Shown here: piece after piece, positions 41,817 to 50,369 of the stretch
Numbering within the stretch: the first letter of the stretch is position 1
How the letters are laid out: the number at the start of each line of letters is the position of its first letter
From: an uncultured Burkholderiales bacterium
Lineage (GTDB): Bacteria > Pseudomonadota > Gammaproteobacteria > Burkholderiales > Thiobacillaceae
DNA: 60,013 bases
Assembly: GCA_937949525.1 (NCBI GenBank)
Contig: CALEDT010000005.1
Coordinates: forward strand, 1 to 60,013
Reading direction: 5' to 3'
Program-made: the position numbers and the translations under genes
Notes under the pieces: model-generated
What the model was told of the DNA's origin: nothing
The model's input: the letters and a program-made list of their open reading frames with translations, nothing else
Databases searched by the model: none

Positions 41817-42254
41817 ATGAATCACTCACGACGCGGCTTCACGATGATCGAACTGGTGGTGGCTCTGGCCATCGTCTTCCTGCTGGTTGCGGTGGCCGTG
41901 GTGTCCTACCAGGATCACATGACGCGCAAGAAGCGCGCCGAAGCGCGCTCGGCCCTGGTCGAACTGGCCGACTGGATGCGCCATCAGCACCAGCGCACCC
42001 ACGACTATCTGACGGCGACCTTGCCTTACGGCCAGATTCCCCGCGATGGCGAGCCGACCTACCGCATTCAATTGGAGCAGGCGCCGGTGCGCGCGAGCGA
42101 CCCGGATGCCGTGTTTCCGGCCTTGACACCGACCACTTTCACGCTGCGGGCGGAGCCGGTGAAAGAAGATGTATGCGGCGCGCTGCTGCTCGATTCCGAA
42201 GGCCGCATCGGCGTGCTCGGCAATGGCGCCAAGGTGGCGGAGTGCTGGCGTTGA
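41817..42254 (+). CDS. Type IV pilin / prepilin-type protein (PilE-like)
   Basis: A 145-residue prepilin. The leader MNHSRRG is cut before FTMIELVVALAIVFLLVAVA, the conserved N-methylated hydrophobic helix with Glu5. The C-terminal part has RIQLEQAP, FTLRAEP and VCGALLLDSEGRIGV, with two Cys (VCGA and ECWR) that could form the pilin disulfide loop. The layout matches PilE/minor pilins of the FimT/PilE kind. It lies 31 bp before birA and may be co-transcribed with it. The assembly ATPase and platform genes are at 47442-50335 on the opposite strand, so this pilin could be their substrate. Confidence 0.88.
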   Translation: MNHSRRGFTMIELVVALAIVFLLVAVAVVSYQDHMTRKKRAEARSALVELADWMRHQHQRTHDYLTATLPYGQIPRDGEPTYRIQLEQAPVRASDPDAVFPALTPTTFTLRAEPVKEDVCGALLLDSEGRIGVLGNGAKVAECWR

Positions 42255-42285
42255 GCCCGGACGTGGGCGCGCCGCGCAGCAGGGC

Positions 42286-43269
42286 ATGAGTGCGCTGTCG
42301 CCGCGTCATTTGCGGGTATTGCGCGCGCTCTCCGTCGACTGCTTCACCTCCGGTGAGACGCTCGCGCAGCGTCTGGGTTGCACGCGGGCGACCGTGCACA
42401 ATGCCGTCCGTGACGGCATGCGCGCCGGTCTGCCGATGCAGATCGTGCGCGGGCGCGGTTACCGCATCGCCCGACCGGTGACCTGGCTGGATGCGCCGAG
42501 CCTGCAGGACGCGCTGGCTGCGCGCGGCATGGTCGGCGAGTTCCACGTCCATCTGGCCTCCACCAACAGTCATCTGCTCGCCCGTGCCCAGGCCGGTGCG
42601 CCGCATCGCACGCTGGTGTGCGCCGAATGGCAGAGCGACGGGCGTGGAAGACGGGGGCGCGCATGGCTGGCGGGATTGGGCACCGCGTTGACGTTCTCGC
42701 TGTTATGGCGTTCGCGCCATGCCGTTGCCGGATTGGCGGGGCTGTCGCTGGCCGTGGGGGTATTGTTGCGCCGTGCGCTGGTGGCTCAGGGCTTGCGCGA
42801 GGTCATGGTGAAATGGCCGAATGACCTGGTGGTGGGTGAAGCCAAGCTGGCCGGTGTCCTGATCGAACTGAACGGCGACATGTTGGGGCCGAGCAGCGCG
42901 GTGATCGGCGTCGGCATCAATGTGTTGGCCGGCGCGGACATGGCGCAACGGCTCGGACGCAGCGTCACCGATGTGTCCACCCATCTGGGTTCCGTGGCGG
43001 ATCGCGGCGCTTTGCTGCTGGCGCTGGCCGAGGCGCTGGATGATGGACTGGCCGAGTTCGAGGCGCACGGCTTTGCCGCGTTTCGCGCGGAATGGGAAAG
43101 TGCGCATGCATACCAGGGGCGCGTGGTGCAGGTATGTGGTGCCAACGCGCGTTGCGTGTCCGGTCGCGCCGTCGGTGTCGACGATTACGGCGCGCTGCTG
43201 CTCGACACCGGCGCGGAAATCCGCCGTTTCCATGCCGGGGAACTGAGCCTGCAAGGGGGCCTCGATTGA
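42286..43269 (+). CDS. birA: Bifunctional biotin operon repressor / biotin-[acetyl-CoA-carboxylase] ligase
   Basis: A 327-residue protein; ATG 42286 (MSALSPRHLRVLRAL) is chosen because it begins the winged helix with SGETLAQRLGCTRATVHNAV. The ligase part (about 85-265) has FHVHLASTNSHLLARA, SDGRGRRGRAWLAG (biotinyl-AMP loop), FSLLWRS and MVKWPNDLVVGEAKLAG. The end (about 270-327) is the SH3-like C-terminal domain (GRAVGVDDYGALLLDTG). It activates biotin and biotinylates AccB; the HTH suggests it also represses bio genes. Its TGA overlaps the coaX TTG start, so the two are translationally coupled. Confidence 0.95.
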   Translation: MSALSPRHLRVLRALSVDCFTSGETLAQRLGCTRATVHNAVRDGMRAGLPMQIVRGRGYRIARPVTWLDAPSLQDALAARGMVGEFHVHLASTNSHLLARAQAGAPHRTLVCAEWQSDGRGRRGRAWLAGLGTALTFSLLWRSRHAVAGLAGLSLAVGVLLRRALVAQGLREVMVKWPNDLVVGEAKLAGVLIELNGDMLGPSSAVIGVGINVLAGADMAQRLGRSVTDVSTHLGSVADRGALLLALAEALDDGLAEFEAHGFAAFRAEWESAHAYQGRVVQVCGANARCVSGRAVGVDDYGALLLDTGAEIRRFHAGELSLQGGLD

Positions 43270-44003
43270 GTCTGTTGCTGATCGATGCCGGCAATACGCG
43301 CATCAAATGGCGCGTGTTGGACGCCGGGCGGGTGAGTGGCGATGGCGTGATTCCCGTCGCCGACGTCGCCGCGCTGGCCGACGCCTGGCGTGACCTGCGG
43401 CCGCGCCATGCTTTCATCAGTTGCGTCGCCGCGCCGGAGGTGTGTGCCCGGCTGACCGACGGCTGCCGGCGCCTGGGCGCGCAGGCGCATCGGGTCGAGG
43501 CGGCGCGGCAGGCACACGGCGTGTTGAATCGCTACCAGGTTGCGCGGAGTCTGGGGCCTGACCGTTATGCCGCGCTGGTGGCGGTGGCGCGTGCCGGATG
43601 GGGCGATGCTGTCGTGGTCTGCGCCGGTACGGCGCTGACCGCCGATGCGCTGACCCGCGAAGGCGAGTTTCTCGGCGGGTGCATCCTGCCCGGTGCCGAT
43701 CTGATGCGCGCGGCGTTGGCGAGCGGCACGGCGCGCGTCGATGCCGCCGATGTGCAGCCGACTGCCTGGCCGCGCGACACGGCCAGCGCAGTGGCGACCG
43801 GCATCCATCTGGCCCAGCGTGGCGTGGTGTTGGCGCTGCGGCGGCAGTTGCGCGCCCGGGTTGGGCGCACGGTGCGCATCGTCCTGGCTGGCGGTGCCGC
43901 TGCCCAACTGGCGCCGGGGCTGCCTCGGCCGTTACGCCGATGCGAGCATCTGGTGCTGGAGGGTCTGGCCTGGATGGCAAGGGATTGCGGATGCGACGCC
44001 TGA
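43266..44003 (+). CDS. coaX: Type III pantothenate kinase
   Basis: A 245-residue kinase of the first step of CoA synthesis. The start is TTG 43266, overlapping the birA stop, with AAGGGGG upstream; an ATG further back lies inside birA. Motifs: LIDAGNTRIKWR (Asp7), LGPDRYAAL (Asp99), AGTALTADAL, GGCILPGADLMR, and the closing LAGGAAAQLAPGL. In many CoaX proteins the residue before the [AGCL]GTA motif is Asp; here the stretch is VVVCAGTALTAD, with Cys119. I keep the call because the rest of the actin-like fold is intact. The birA-coaX order is common in gamma- and betaproteobacteria. Confidence 0.93.
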   Translation: MSLLLIDAGNTRIKWRVLDAGRVSGDGVIPVADVAALADAWRDLRPRHAFISCVAAPEVCARLTDGCRRLGAQAHRVEAARQAHGVLNRYQVARSLGPDRYAALVAVARAGWGDAVVVCAGTALTADALTREGEFLGGCILPGADLMRAALASGTARVDAADVQPTAWPRDTASAVATGIHLAQRGVVLALRRQLRARVGRTVRIVLAGGAAAQLAPGLPRPLRRCEHLVLEGLAWMARDCGCDA

Positions 44004-44683
44004 TCGGCTTGCTCGTGGCGCTCAACGTCGGCGTGCTGCTGGCCGCCTGGGGCGTGCAGCAGGTCGGACAACGTGACCTGTCGTCCCTGACCTTCAACGC
44101 CGAGCGGATCAGCGTACTGCGCCTGCCGGCGCCGGAAACTGCGCGCGTGGCGTCGGCGACACCGACGGATGCGTTGCCGGTCAGCCCGGCGTCGGCCGAT
44201 GCCAACGACTGCCTGGCCTGGCCGCGGCTGGGCGGGCAGGGTGTCGAGCAGGTCGAGCGTCGCCTGCGCGAGGCCGGTGTGGCCGTCGAGCATTACGACA
44301 TGCGCGTGCGGCGCGACCTCGGCTGGTGGGTGTACCTGCCACCGATCGCGGACGACGCGGCGCGTCAGGCGCGCATCGAGGCGTTGCGTGCGCTCGGGGT
44401 CACGGATCTGGCGCCGGTGCGGGCCGGCACCATGGTCAACGCGCTGTCACTGGGGGTGTTTCCGACACTGGAACGCGCACGCGCGCATGCGGCGGCGTTA
44501 CGTGCCAGAGGCGTCGATGATGCGCGCCATGCGCCGCGCCCCAATGCCGGCGAGGTACAGCTCATCCTGATGCCGGCCATCGATGCCGCGACGCGCGCGG
44601 CGCTCGCCTCCGGTTGGCCGGAGGGGCTGACGCCGGGGCGCTGTTCGGCGGCGGCCGATGCGGACACCGCGGCCGCGCCGTGA
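43991..44683 (+). CDS. Membrane-anchored SPOR-like domain protein
   Basis: A 230-residue protein; ATG 43991 overlaps the coaX end by 13 bp. An N-terminal membrane segment (LIGLLVALNVGVLLAAWGV) is followed by a linker. The C-terminal region (about 75-215) resembles SPOR: CLAWPRLGGQGVEQVERRLR, WWVYLPPIADDAARQARIE, and TMVNALSLGVFPTLERARAH, the last being a SPOR-type closing segment. Such proteins are often found behind birA-coaX. A SPOR fold would bind denuded peptidoglycan at division sites; here the fit is by pattern only. It converges with the pseudopilin gene with a 5-bp gap. Confidence 0.75.
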   Translation: MRRLIGLLVALNVGVLLAAWGVQQVGQRDLSSLTFNAERISVLRLPAPETARVASATPTDALPVSPASADANDCLAWPRLGGQGVEQVERRLREAGVAVEHYDMRVRRDLGWWVYLPPIADDAARQARIEALRALGVTDLAPVRAGTMVNALSLGVFPTLERARAHAAALRARGVDDARHAPRPNAGEVQLILMPAIDAATRAALASGWPEGLTPGRCSAAADADTAAAP

Positions 44684-44688
44684 CGGCG

Positions 44689-45405
44689 TCAGCAGGCGGC
44701 GGTCCCCTCGCAAAGGCGGCCGCGCAGCCAGTCTGCGGACAGCGGCAGCAACAGGTCGTCGAATTCGCCGCCGGGGCGGTCCGCCGCCCGCGGCGGCAAC
44801 AGCATGAAGCGCTCGCCACCGCTGGCATTGGCCAATTCGGCAGGAGCCGTCGGCGCTGCGTTGGCGCGATCGGCGATGTTGCGCGCACCCAGACCGTTGG
44901 CGCCATGCGATAGCAGCAACGCGGCCACGCGCATGGTCCGCGCGCACGCCGTGTCCAGGCAGACTTCCGGCCATTCCGGCGTGGTGCCCGGCGGCTCGGC
45001 GCTGAGCGCGGCCCAGGCTGGCGCCACCGCGTAGCTCAGGTGGTTGCCCCAGGCGTCGCCGGGGGCGAGCGCCAGCGTGGCCCAGGGCAGGTTGCCGAAC
45101 CGGCGTGCACAGCGACCGTCAGGCAGACGGTCTTCGAGGCCATCGTTGGCGATGCCTTCGGGGCCGGCATCGCGCATGTCCGGGCAGGGTAGGTGGCCGA
45201 CGCCGCGTAGCTCGCGCCGTGCCAAGGCGTAGCCCACCAACGCCGTGCGTGCCTCCTCCAGCGCACGACGGGTCTCCGCCGACTGCCTCTCCGCGATGTG
45301 TCGCCCGAGCGGTGTGAGCATGCCGCCCAGAAGCAGGCTGACGACGAACAGTACGATGGCCAGTTCGATCAGCGTGAAGCCGCGCACGTCGATGCTTGAG
45401 GTCAT
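44689..45405 (-). CDS. Prepilin-type pseudopilin (GspH/GspG-like)
   Basis: A 238-residue protein with leader MTSSIDVRG before FTLIELAIVLFVVSLLLGGM, a standard prepilin peptidase site. The globular part has HLPCPDMRDAGPEG, CARRFGNLPWATLAL, GDAWGNHLSYAV and an ending with paired Cys. The pattern GHLPCPD...GxLPWxxLGL followed by DxWGxxLxYAV is seen in a family of long prepilin-like proteins next to MSHA/T4P-type genes. It is the last gene of the run gspE-gspF-PilM/N-PilO-pseudopilin, 13 bp after the PilO-like gene. It is likely a minor tip subunit or a secretion pseudopilin. Confidence 0.86.
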   Translation of the reverse strand: MTSSIDVRGFTLIELAIVLFVVSLLLGGMLTPLGRHIAERQSAETRRALEEARTALVGYALARRELRGVGHLPCPDMRDAGPEGIANDGLEDRLPDGRCARRFGNLPWATLALAPGDAWGNHLSYAVAPAWAALSAEPPGTTPEWPEVCLDTACARTMRVAALLLSHGANGLGARNIADRANAAPTAPAELANASGGERFMLLPPRAADRPGGEFDDLLLPLSADWLRGRLCEGTAAC

Positions 45406-45418
45406 GGCGGGGGCCGCT

Positions 45419-45973
45419 CTACTCGTGCAGCGTCCACCAGTACAGGCGGCAATCGGCTTGCCCGCTGCCGCCGTCGCCTTGCAACGCGATGGTGCAGTGC
45501 TCGATGGTGTAATGGCCTGGCGCGATGTCCGTCAGTAACGCCAGCAGTGCTTCCAGCCGGTCGATGCCGACCCGCTGCAGGGTGATGTCCATGGGGGTGC
45601 GGCCAAGTCCGGGGGCGAGGGTGCTGGGTTCGCGCGGGCCCAGCCGCCAGGACAGGCTATCGATGTCGAGTTGGGTCTGCGCACGGCTCAAGGCACTGAT
45701 CCAGCCTACGCGGTTCTCGGCTGCGTTGAAGCCGCGCTGCTCCATCTGTCGATGGATCTCGGCCGCGGCTCGATCCTCCTGCAACCGTGTGGGTGCCAGC
45801 CGTGCGTCGTGGGCGGCGGCTTCGGTGGCGGCCGTCTGCCGCTGCAGCGCGGTCTCACTGGCGACACGGTGGTTGAAGCTGAGATGCAATGCGGCACCGC
45901 CCAGCACCAGTGCCGCCAGCAACAGCGCAAACGGCTGACGTAACGCGGGCGTGCGTAGCAGGGCGAGTATCAT
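45419..45973 (-). CDS. PilO/GspM-like inner-membrane assembly protein
   Basis: A 184-residue protein; ATG 45973 overlaps the preceding stop (ATGA), which rules out the longer frame to 46069. It has a single membrane helix (FALLLAALVLGGAALHLSF), a coiled-coil-like stretch rich in Ala, Glu, Arg and Gln (about 38-90), and a small alpha/beta periplasmic domain (about 95-184) ending in CRLYWWTLHE. This layout is that of PilO or GspM, which scaffold the platform together with PilN or GspL. The position right after the PilM/N-like gene supports it. Sequence identity to named families is weak by eye. Confidence 0.65.
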   Translation of the reverse strand: MILALLRTPALRQPFALLLAALVLGGAALHLSFNHRVASETALQRQTAATEAAAHDARLAPTRLQEDRAAAEIHRQMEQRGFNAAENRVGWISALSRAQTQLDIDSLSWRLGPREPSTLAPGLGRTPMDITLQRVGIDRLEALLALLTDIAPGHYTIEHCTIALQGDGGSGQADCRLYWWTLHE

Positions 45974-47445
45974 GGCTTGGTCTTGGCTTCGATGCGAAAA
46001 CGCGCGTTGACGGTACTGTGTCCGAACTCGCCCTCCTGCGTCTGCTGCGGCGATGCGTCCAACGGCCACAACGTCACCACGACCTGGTGCGAGCCGGCCA
46101 GACGGGTACGCAATGTCTCGGCGAACTCACGCACGTGGTCGTGCGCGAGCTGGAAGTCGCCGTCGAAAGGCGTCACCTCTCCTTCGACGGTGAGTAGCGC
46201 CCCCGCACCTGCGTCGTTCCAGTCCAGGCGCTGAGCACGTATTCTGGGGTGCAACCGCACGGTGTCGGCGGTCGCGCGAAACAGTGCGGTCGGCGGCGGC
46301 TCGGGGCGGGGCAGGGCGCGCCAGGCGTCCACCGCGCGCAGCCGCGCGCGCACCGCATCCACGCCGCCGGCCGGGTCGAGGACGGCGGCTTCTCGCGCAC
46401 GATGCGCGGTTTCTTCGGCCATCTGCGCGGCGGTCGCGCGTTGCAGCCGCCAGGCATCCAGAGCCAGCACCACGGCTGCGCCCAGTGTCAGGCCCAGCCA
46501 CACACCGGTGGCCAGATGCAGGCCCCGGCGTAACCAGTGGGCTCGGGTCAGCGCATGCTGCTCGGCGGTCATCAGGTTGGCGCCGGCTGGAGCGCTGGCA
46601 AGCAGGCGCAGGTACAGGGCGTCGCTGGATTCGGCGAGCAGGGAGGGCGGCAATCCCAGGGTATCGATCAGCGTGGCGCGTGGCACGCGTTCGCAGCGGA
46701 AACCGCTGCTCTCCGGCAGCAACGCGTGCAGGCCGTCGAGCGTGTTCAGCGGATCGACCAGCACCGTGCGCAGGGGCTCGGAACGTGTCAGCAGACGCTG
46801 GCCCACCAGCGATTGGCGCGTGCGCTCGATTTCTTCCGCGTAGTTGCGCAACGCATCGTCGTAACCCGTGCCGTCGACCGGCGCGAGCCGGGAGAAGCGC
46901 AATTCGCCGTCGTCCAGATAGGACAGACGCAGCCCGCCGGTCTGCTCCGAAACCAGCAGCAACCTGCCCTGCACTAGATCGAAGCGTCGCGCCAGCGGAA
47001 TGGTCAGTGCCGGCAGCAGCCAGATGCCGGCCAGGTGGGCGGCACGCAGATGGGCGATATCCAGCCACGGGCGGATCAGCTCGGCGTTGGTCAGCCCCAT
47101 CAGCAGGTAGCGTTCGTGTGCCGTCGGGCCCGCCACCTTGCCTTGGCGCAGCGCGGCGCGGTAGGGGGACTGATGCACGAGCTGGCGCAGGCGGCGCTCG
47201 GTCATCTCGCGGCGATCGGCGCCGTGCACCCTTGGCAGCGCTTCCAGACGGTAGACCTCGTCGACCGTGTCGACGGCGATGGCGATGGCGGTATCGGGGT
47301 GTCGCAGCAGGAAGTCGTTGAAGGCCTCCCAGCCTTCCTCGCCACCGGGCAGGCTGCGCACATCGAGCAACGCGCCGCGGCGATACAGCGCGCAACTGGC
47401 ACCGGCCGCGGACAGGTAGAGCAATACGCGCGAACGCGGGATCAC
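45970..47445 (-). CDS. PilM/PilN-like (or GspL-like) fusion protein of the pilus platform
   Basis: A 491-residue protein starting at GTG 47445 (GGGGAG upstream), overlapping the gspF stop. Residues about 1-290 are cytoplasmic and resemble the actin-like fold of PilM/GspL: RVLLYLSAAGASCALYRRGA, AIAVDTVDEVYRLEALPR, and RLAPVDGTGYDDALRNYAEE. A single membrane helix (about 315-335, LATGVWLGLTLGAAVVLAL) is followed by a coiled coil and a periplasmic ferredoxin-like part (about 400-491), as in PilN. One chain thus appears to join PilM and PilN, which is also the GspL layout. It sits between gspF and the PilO-like gene. Confidence 0.68.
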   Translation of the reverse strand: MIPRSRVLLYLSAAGASCALYRRGALLDVRSLPGGEEGWEAFNDFLLRHPDTAIAIAVDTVDEVYRLEALPRVHGADRREMTERRLRQLVHQSPYRAALRQGKVAGPTAHERYLLMGLTNAELIRPWLDIAHLRAAHLAGIWLLPALTIPLARRFDLVQGRLLLVSEQTGGLRLSYLDDGELRFSRLAPVDGTGYDDALRNYAEEIERTRQSLVGQRLLTRSEPLRTVLVDPLNTLDGLHALLPESSGFRCERVPRATLIDTLGLPPSLLAESSDALYLRLLASAPAGANLMTAEQHALTRAHWLRRGLHLATGVWLGLTLGAAVVLALDAWRLQRATAAQMAEETAHRAREAAVLDPAGGVDAVRARLRAVDAWRALPRPEPPPTALFRATADTVRLHPRIRAQRLDWNDAGAGALLTVEGEVTPFDGDFQLAHDHVREFAETLRTRLAGSHQVVVTLWPLDASPQQTQEGEFGHSTVNARFRIEAKTKP

Positions 47446-48647
47446 AGCGGCAACTCCCCGATGATCTGGTAGACCGGCAGGAACACCGCCAGCATCAGCA
47501 GCGCCAGCAGCAGGCCGAGCAAGGCGGCCAGGCCCGGCTCCAGCAGCTTCAAGGCGCGTGCCACGGTTTCGCGCGCGTCGCGGGCAAAGAACCAGGTGAC
47601 GTTGCTCAACGCCGGAGCCAATGCGCCGTTGGCTTCGCCGGTGTGCACCATGCGCAGCACCAGGGGTGGCAGCAGGTTCTGGTGGCGCAGGCTTTGTGTG
47701 ACGCTCTCGCCGGCGGCGATGCGCTGCGCGGCGTCTTCCAGCCGACGCCGGATGTACCGGTTGCCGGCGCTTTCCGCGCAGGCTTGGAGCGCGTCCAGCA
47801 AGCCGACGCCGGATTCCAGCAACAGTGCCAACAGATCGAACACGCGTGCCAGGATGTGTTTGCTGAGCGCCGTGCCTACCACGGGCAGACGCAGCACGCT
47901 CTGGTCCAGCCAGAGCCGCAGCGACGGCGCGCGTTCACGCACCACGATCAGCGCAACCAGCGCCAGCGCCGCCGATGCCACCAGCCAGGGCAGCAGGGAC
48001 TGGGCGAAGCGGGAAACGGTGATCAGCGCTTGCGTGGTGGCCGGCATGGGCAGATGCAGCCCGTGCACCAGGATGGCCAGCTTGGGCGTCAGGTAGAACA
48101 GCAGCACGGCCGCCGCCGTCAGCACCGCCAGCGCGGCCAACGCGGGGTAGATCAACAGGCGCGTGAACTCCGCGTGTTGCTCCTCCTGCTGTTTGAGGCT
48201 CGCCTCGAGCCGCGCAAAGATGCTTTCCATGCGGTCGCTCTTCTCCGCGGCGCGCACCAAGGCGACGAATACCCGGTCGAACACGTGCGGATGGGCGGCG
48301 AGGGCCTCGGACAGCAGCTTGCCGCCCTCCAGGTCATCGGCGATCAGGGACAGCAGGCCGCGGAAACGCGAGTCGTCGCTGCTGGCGATGAGATCCCGCA
48401 AGCCCTCCAGCAACGGCGCGTTGGCGCGGGCGATCTGCTGCATGTGGAAACAGAAGCCGATGAGGTCGCGGCGCGATGCGCCACGCCAGGCCGCGAGCGC
48501 GTCCAGCCCGGTGGCGGCGCGCGCGCGGATCAGCGTCAGTCCCATGCGGCGCAGGCGCAGGTCGAGATCGATGTCGTTGAGTGCGGTGAGTTCGCCGCGG
48601 ATGCGGTGGCCCACGGCGTCGGCCGCGCGATAGCGATACAGCGGCAT
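47442..48647 (-). CDS. Type II secretion / type IV pilus inner-membrane platform protein (GspF/PilC)
   Basis: A 401-residue protein. The N-terminus YRYRAADAVGHRIRGELTA is typical of GspF. Two T2SSF domains follow: the first around DLIGFCFHMQQIARANAPL, the second around LARVFDLLALLLESGVGLLDAL, with RRLEDAAQRIAAGESVTQSL and MVHTGEANGALAPAL. Three membrane segments are visible (LALAVLTAAAVLLFY region, LLPWLVASAALALVALIVV, and the C-terminal LAALLGLLLALLMLAVFLP). It couples the ATPase to pilin polymerisation. Its start overlaps the gspE stop by 1 base and its stop overlaps the next GTG. Confidence 0.92.
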   Translation of the reverse strand: MPLYRYRAADAVGHRIRGELTALNDIDLDLRLRRMGLTLIRARAATGLDALAAWRGASRRDLIGFCFHMQQIARANAPLLEGLRDLIASSDDSRFRGLLSLIADDLEGGKLLSEALAAHPHVFDRVFVALVRAAEKSDRMESIFARLEASLKQQEEQHAEFTRLLIYPALAALAVLTAAAVLLFYLTPKLAILVHGLHLPMPATTQALITVSRFAQSLLPWLVASAALALVALIVVRERAPSLRLWLDQSVLRLPVVGTALSKHILARVFDLLALLLESGVGLLDALQACAESAGNRYIRRRLEDAAQRIAAGESVTQSLRHQNLLPPLVLRMVHTGEANGALAPALSNVTWFFARDARETVARALKLLEPGLAALLGLLLALLMLAVFLPVYQIIGELPL

Positions 48648-50335
48648 CAGCGACGTCCCAGGTTGACCACCCGGCGCAGTTCCGCCAGCGATGTCTCACC
48701 GGCGCGCACCCGCTGCAGCCCCTCCTCGGCCAGATTGCGCCAGCCGCGCTGGGTGGCCAGCGTCGCCAGTTCGCGCGGCGTGGCGCCGCGCAGCACGGCC
48801 TCGTCCAGCGTGGCGTCCATGGGCAGCAGTTCCATCAGCGGCAGGCGCCCGCGATAGCCCTTGAAGGCGCAGCGCACGCAGCCACGCGCGCGATAGAGCT
48901 GTTCGGGTACGTCACCGTCGAGGTCATGGCATTCCCATTCCTCCGGAACGTAGGCTTCGCGGCAATGCGGGCACAGGCGGCGCACCAGGCGCTGGGCCAA
49001 CACGGCGATGACGTTGCCGGCGATGATGGCCGGGCGGATGCCCAGGTCCACCAGGCGCGGAAACACCCCCAGGGCGGAATAGGTGTGCAGCGTGGTGAAC
49101 ACCAGATGGCCGGTCATGGCCGCACGGAACGCCATGTCGGCGGCGTCGCGGTCGCGGATCTCACCCACCAGCACGATGTCGGGATCCTGGCGCATGATGG
49201 CGCGCACGCCGCCGGCGAAATCGATCTTGGAGACTTCGCTGATCGAGGTCTGGCGGATCAGGGGGTGCGGGTACTCCACTGGGTCCTCCAGCGTCATGAT
49301 GTTCACTTCTTCGCGGTTGAGGTGGGCCAGCAGCGAGTACAGCGTGGTGGTCTTGCCGGACCCGGTGGGGCCGGTGACGATGATCAGTCCCTCCGGGCGG
49401 CGGATCGCATCCATCAGGCGCCGCAGTGTGGTTTCCGGCAGACCCATGCGGTCGAGCGGGATGATCGCCTTCTCCCGGTCCAGCACGCGCAGCACGATGT
49501 TCTCGCCGTGCAGCGTGGGCATGATGGATACGCGGAAATCGATGCTGCGGCCGTACAGCGTGAGCGACAGGCGGCCTTCCTGCGGCGCGCGCGATTCGGC
49601 GATGTTGAGCCCGGCGATCACCTTGAGACGCACGGCCATGGCCGGCCAGTACTTGCGATGCAGGCTGCGCATCGGCTCCAGCACGCCATCGATGCGATAG
49701 CGTACGCGCAGGAACGTCGACTCCGGCTCGAAATGCACATCGGACGCGCCACGTTTCACCGCTTCGGCCAGCAGCGCGTTTACCAGTCGCACCATGGGTT
49801 GCGTGAACTCGGCTCCGGTCTGCAGGCTGCTCCAGTCGACCTCGCCGGTTTCGATCTCCTTGAGGATGCCGTCCACGGACAGATCGAAGCCATAGAACTT
49901 GTCCAGGTATTCGAGGATCTGCGCTTGCGCTGCCAACACCGGGCGGATGTCGTAACGTCCCTCCAGATGTGCGCGCAACTGGTCCAGCGCCACCAGATTG
50001 AACAGATCGGGTACCGCCACGGTCAGTGTGCGGGCATCGACGTCGACGGCCAGCGGCAGGATGTGGTGGCGGCGGGCGAGCTGCTCCGGGGTCAGCGCGA
50101 TGGCATCGGTATCCGCCACCACCTGGTTGAGATCGATGCTGGCTTCGCCGGCGTGTTCCGCCAGCACATCGCGCAACACCGCATCGGTGATGAAGCCGAG
50201 ATCGATCAGTTGCCGGCCCAGCGGCAGGCCGCTGGTGGCCTGCTCCATCAGGGCGATGCGCAGTTGATCCAGGCTGATCAGGCCACGCGAGGCAAGCCAC
50301 TCGCCGAGTTTCGGTGGTTCGGGAAAGTGCGCCAT
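48647..50335 (-). CDS. Type II secretion / type IV pilus assembly ATPase (GspE/PilB)
   Basis: A 562-residue ATPase. N-terminal MshEN-type domains (about 10-150) have RGLISLDQLRIALMEQ and ALTPEQLARRHHILPLAV; such N1 domains bind c-di-GMP in some members. The ATPase core has LIIVTGPTGSGKTTTLYSLL (Walker A), MTLEDPVEYPHP (Asp box), VGEIRDRDAADMAFRAAMTG (Walker B) and FTTLHTYSALG (His box). A Cys4 zinc site, LCPHC and CVRC, lies about 40 residues apart near the C-terminus. It drives extension of the pilus or pseudopilus. It follows the sigma-54 regulator by 34 bp and starts the platform genes. Confidence 0.94.
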   Translation of the reverse strand: MAHFPEPPKLGEWLASRGLISLDQLRIALMEQATSGLPLGRQLIDLGFITDAVLRDVLAEHAGEASIDLNQVVADTDAIALTPEQLARRHHILPLAVDVDARTLTVAVPDLFNLVALDQLRAHLEGRYDIRPVLAAQAQILEYLDKFYGFDLSVDGILKEIETGEVDWSSLQTGAEFTQPMVRLVNALLAEAVKRGASDVHFEPESTFLRVRYRIDGVLEPMRSLHRKYWPAMAVRLKVIAGLNIAESRAPQEGRLSLTLYGRSIDFRVSIMPTLHGENIVLRVLDREKAIIPLDRMGLPETTLRRLMDAIRRPEGLIIVTGPTGSGKTTTLYSLLAHLNREEVNIMTLEDPVEYPHPLIRQTSISEVSKIDFAGGVRAIMRQDPDIVLVGEIRDRDAADMAFRAAMTGHLVFTTLHTYSALGVFPRLVDLGIRPAIIAGNVIAVLAQRLVRRLCPHCREAYVPEEWECHDLDGDVPEQLYRARGCVRCAFKGYRGRLPLMELLPMDATLDEAVLRGATPRELATLATQRGWRNLAEEGLQRVRAGETSLAELRRVVNLGRR

Positions 50336-50369
50336 GAGGCTCGCGCTGGGTCGGACCGGGCGCGCGGGA

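Noticed and set aside
41622-41825. 67-aa minus-strand frame across the palindrome
   Set aside because: Made of the inverted repeat itself, with no homology signal or ribosome site.
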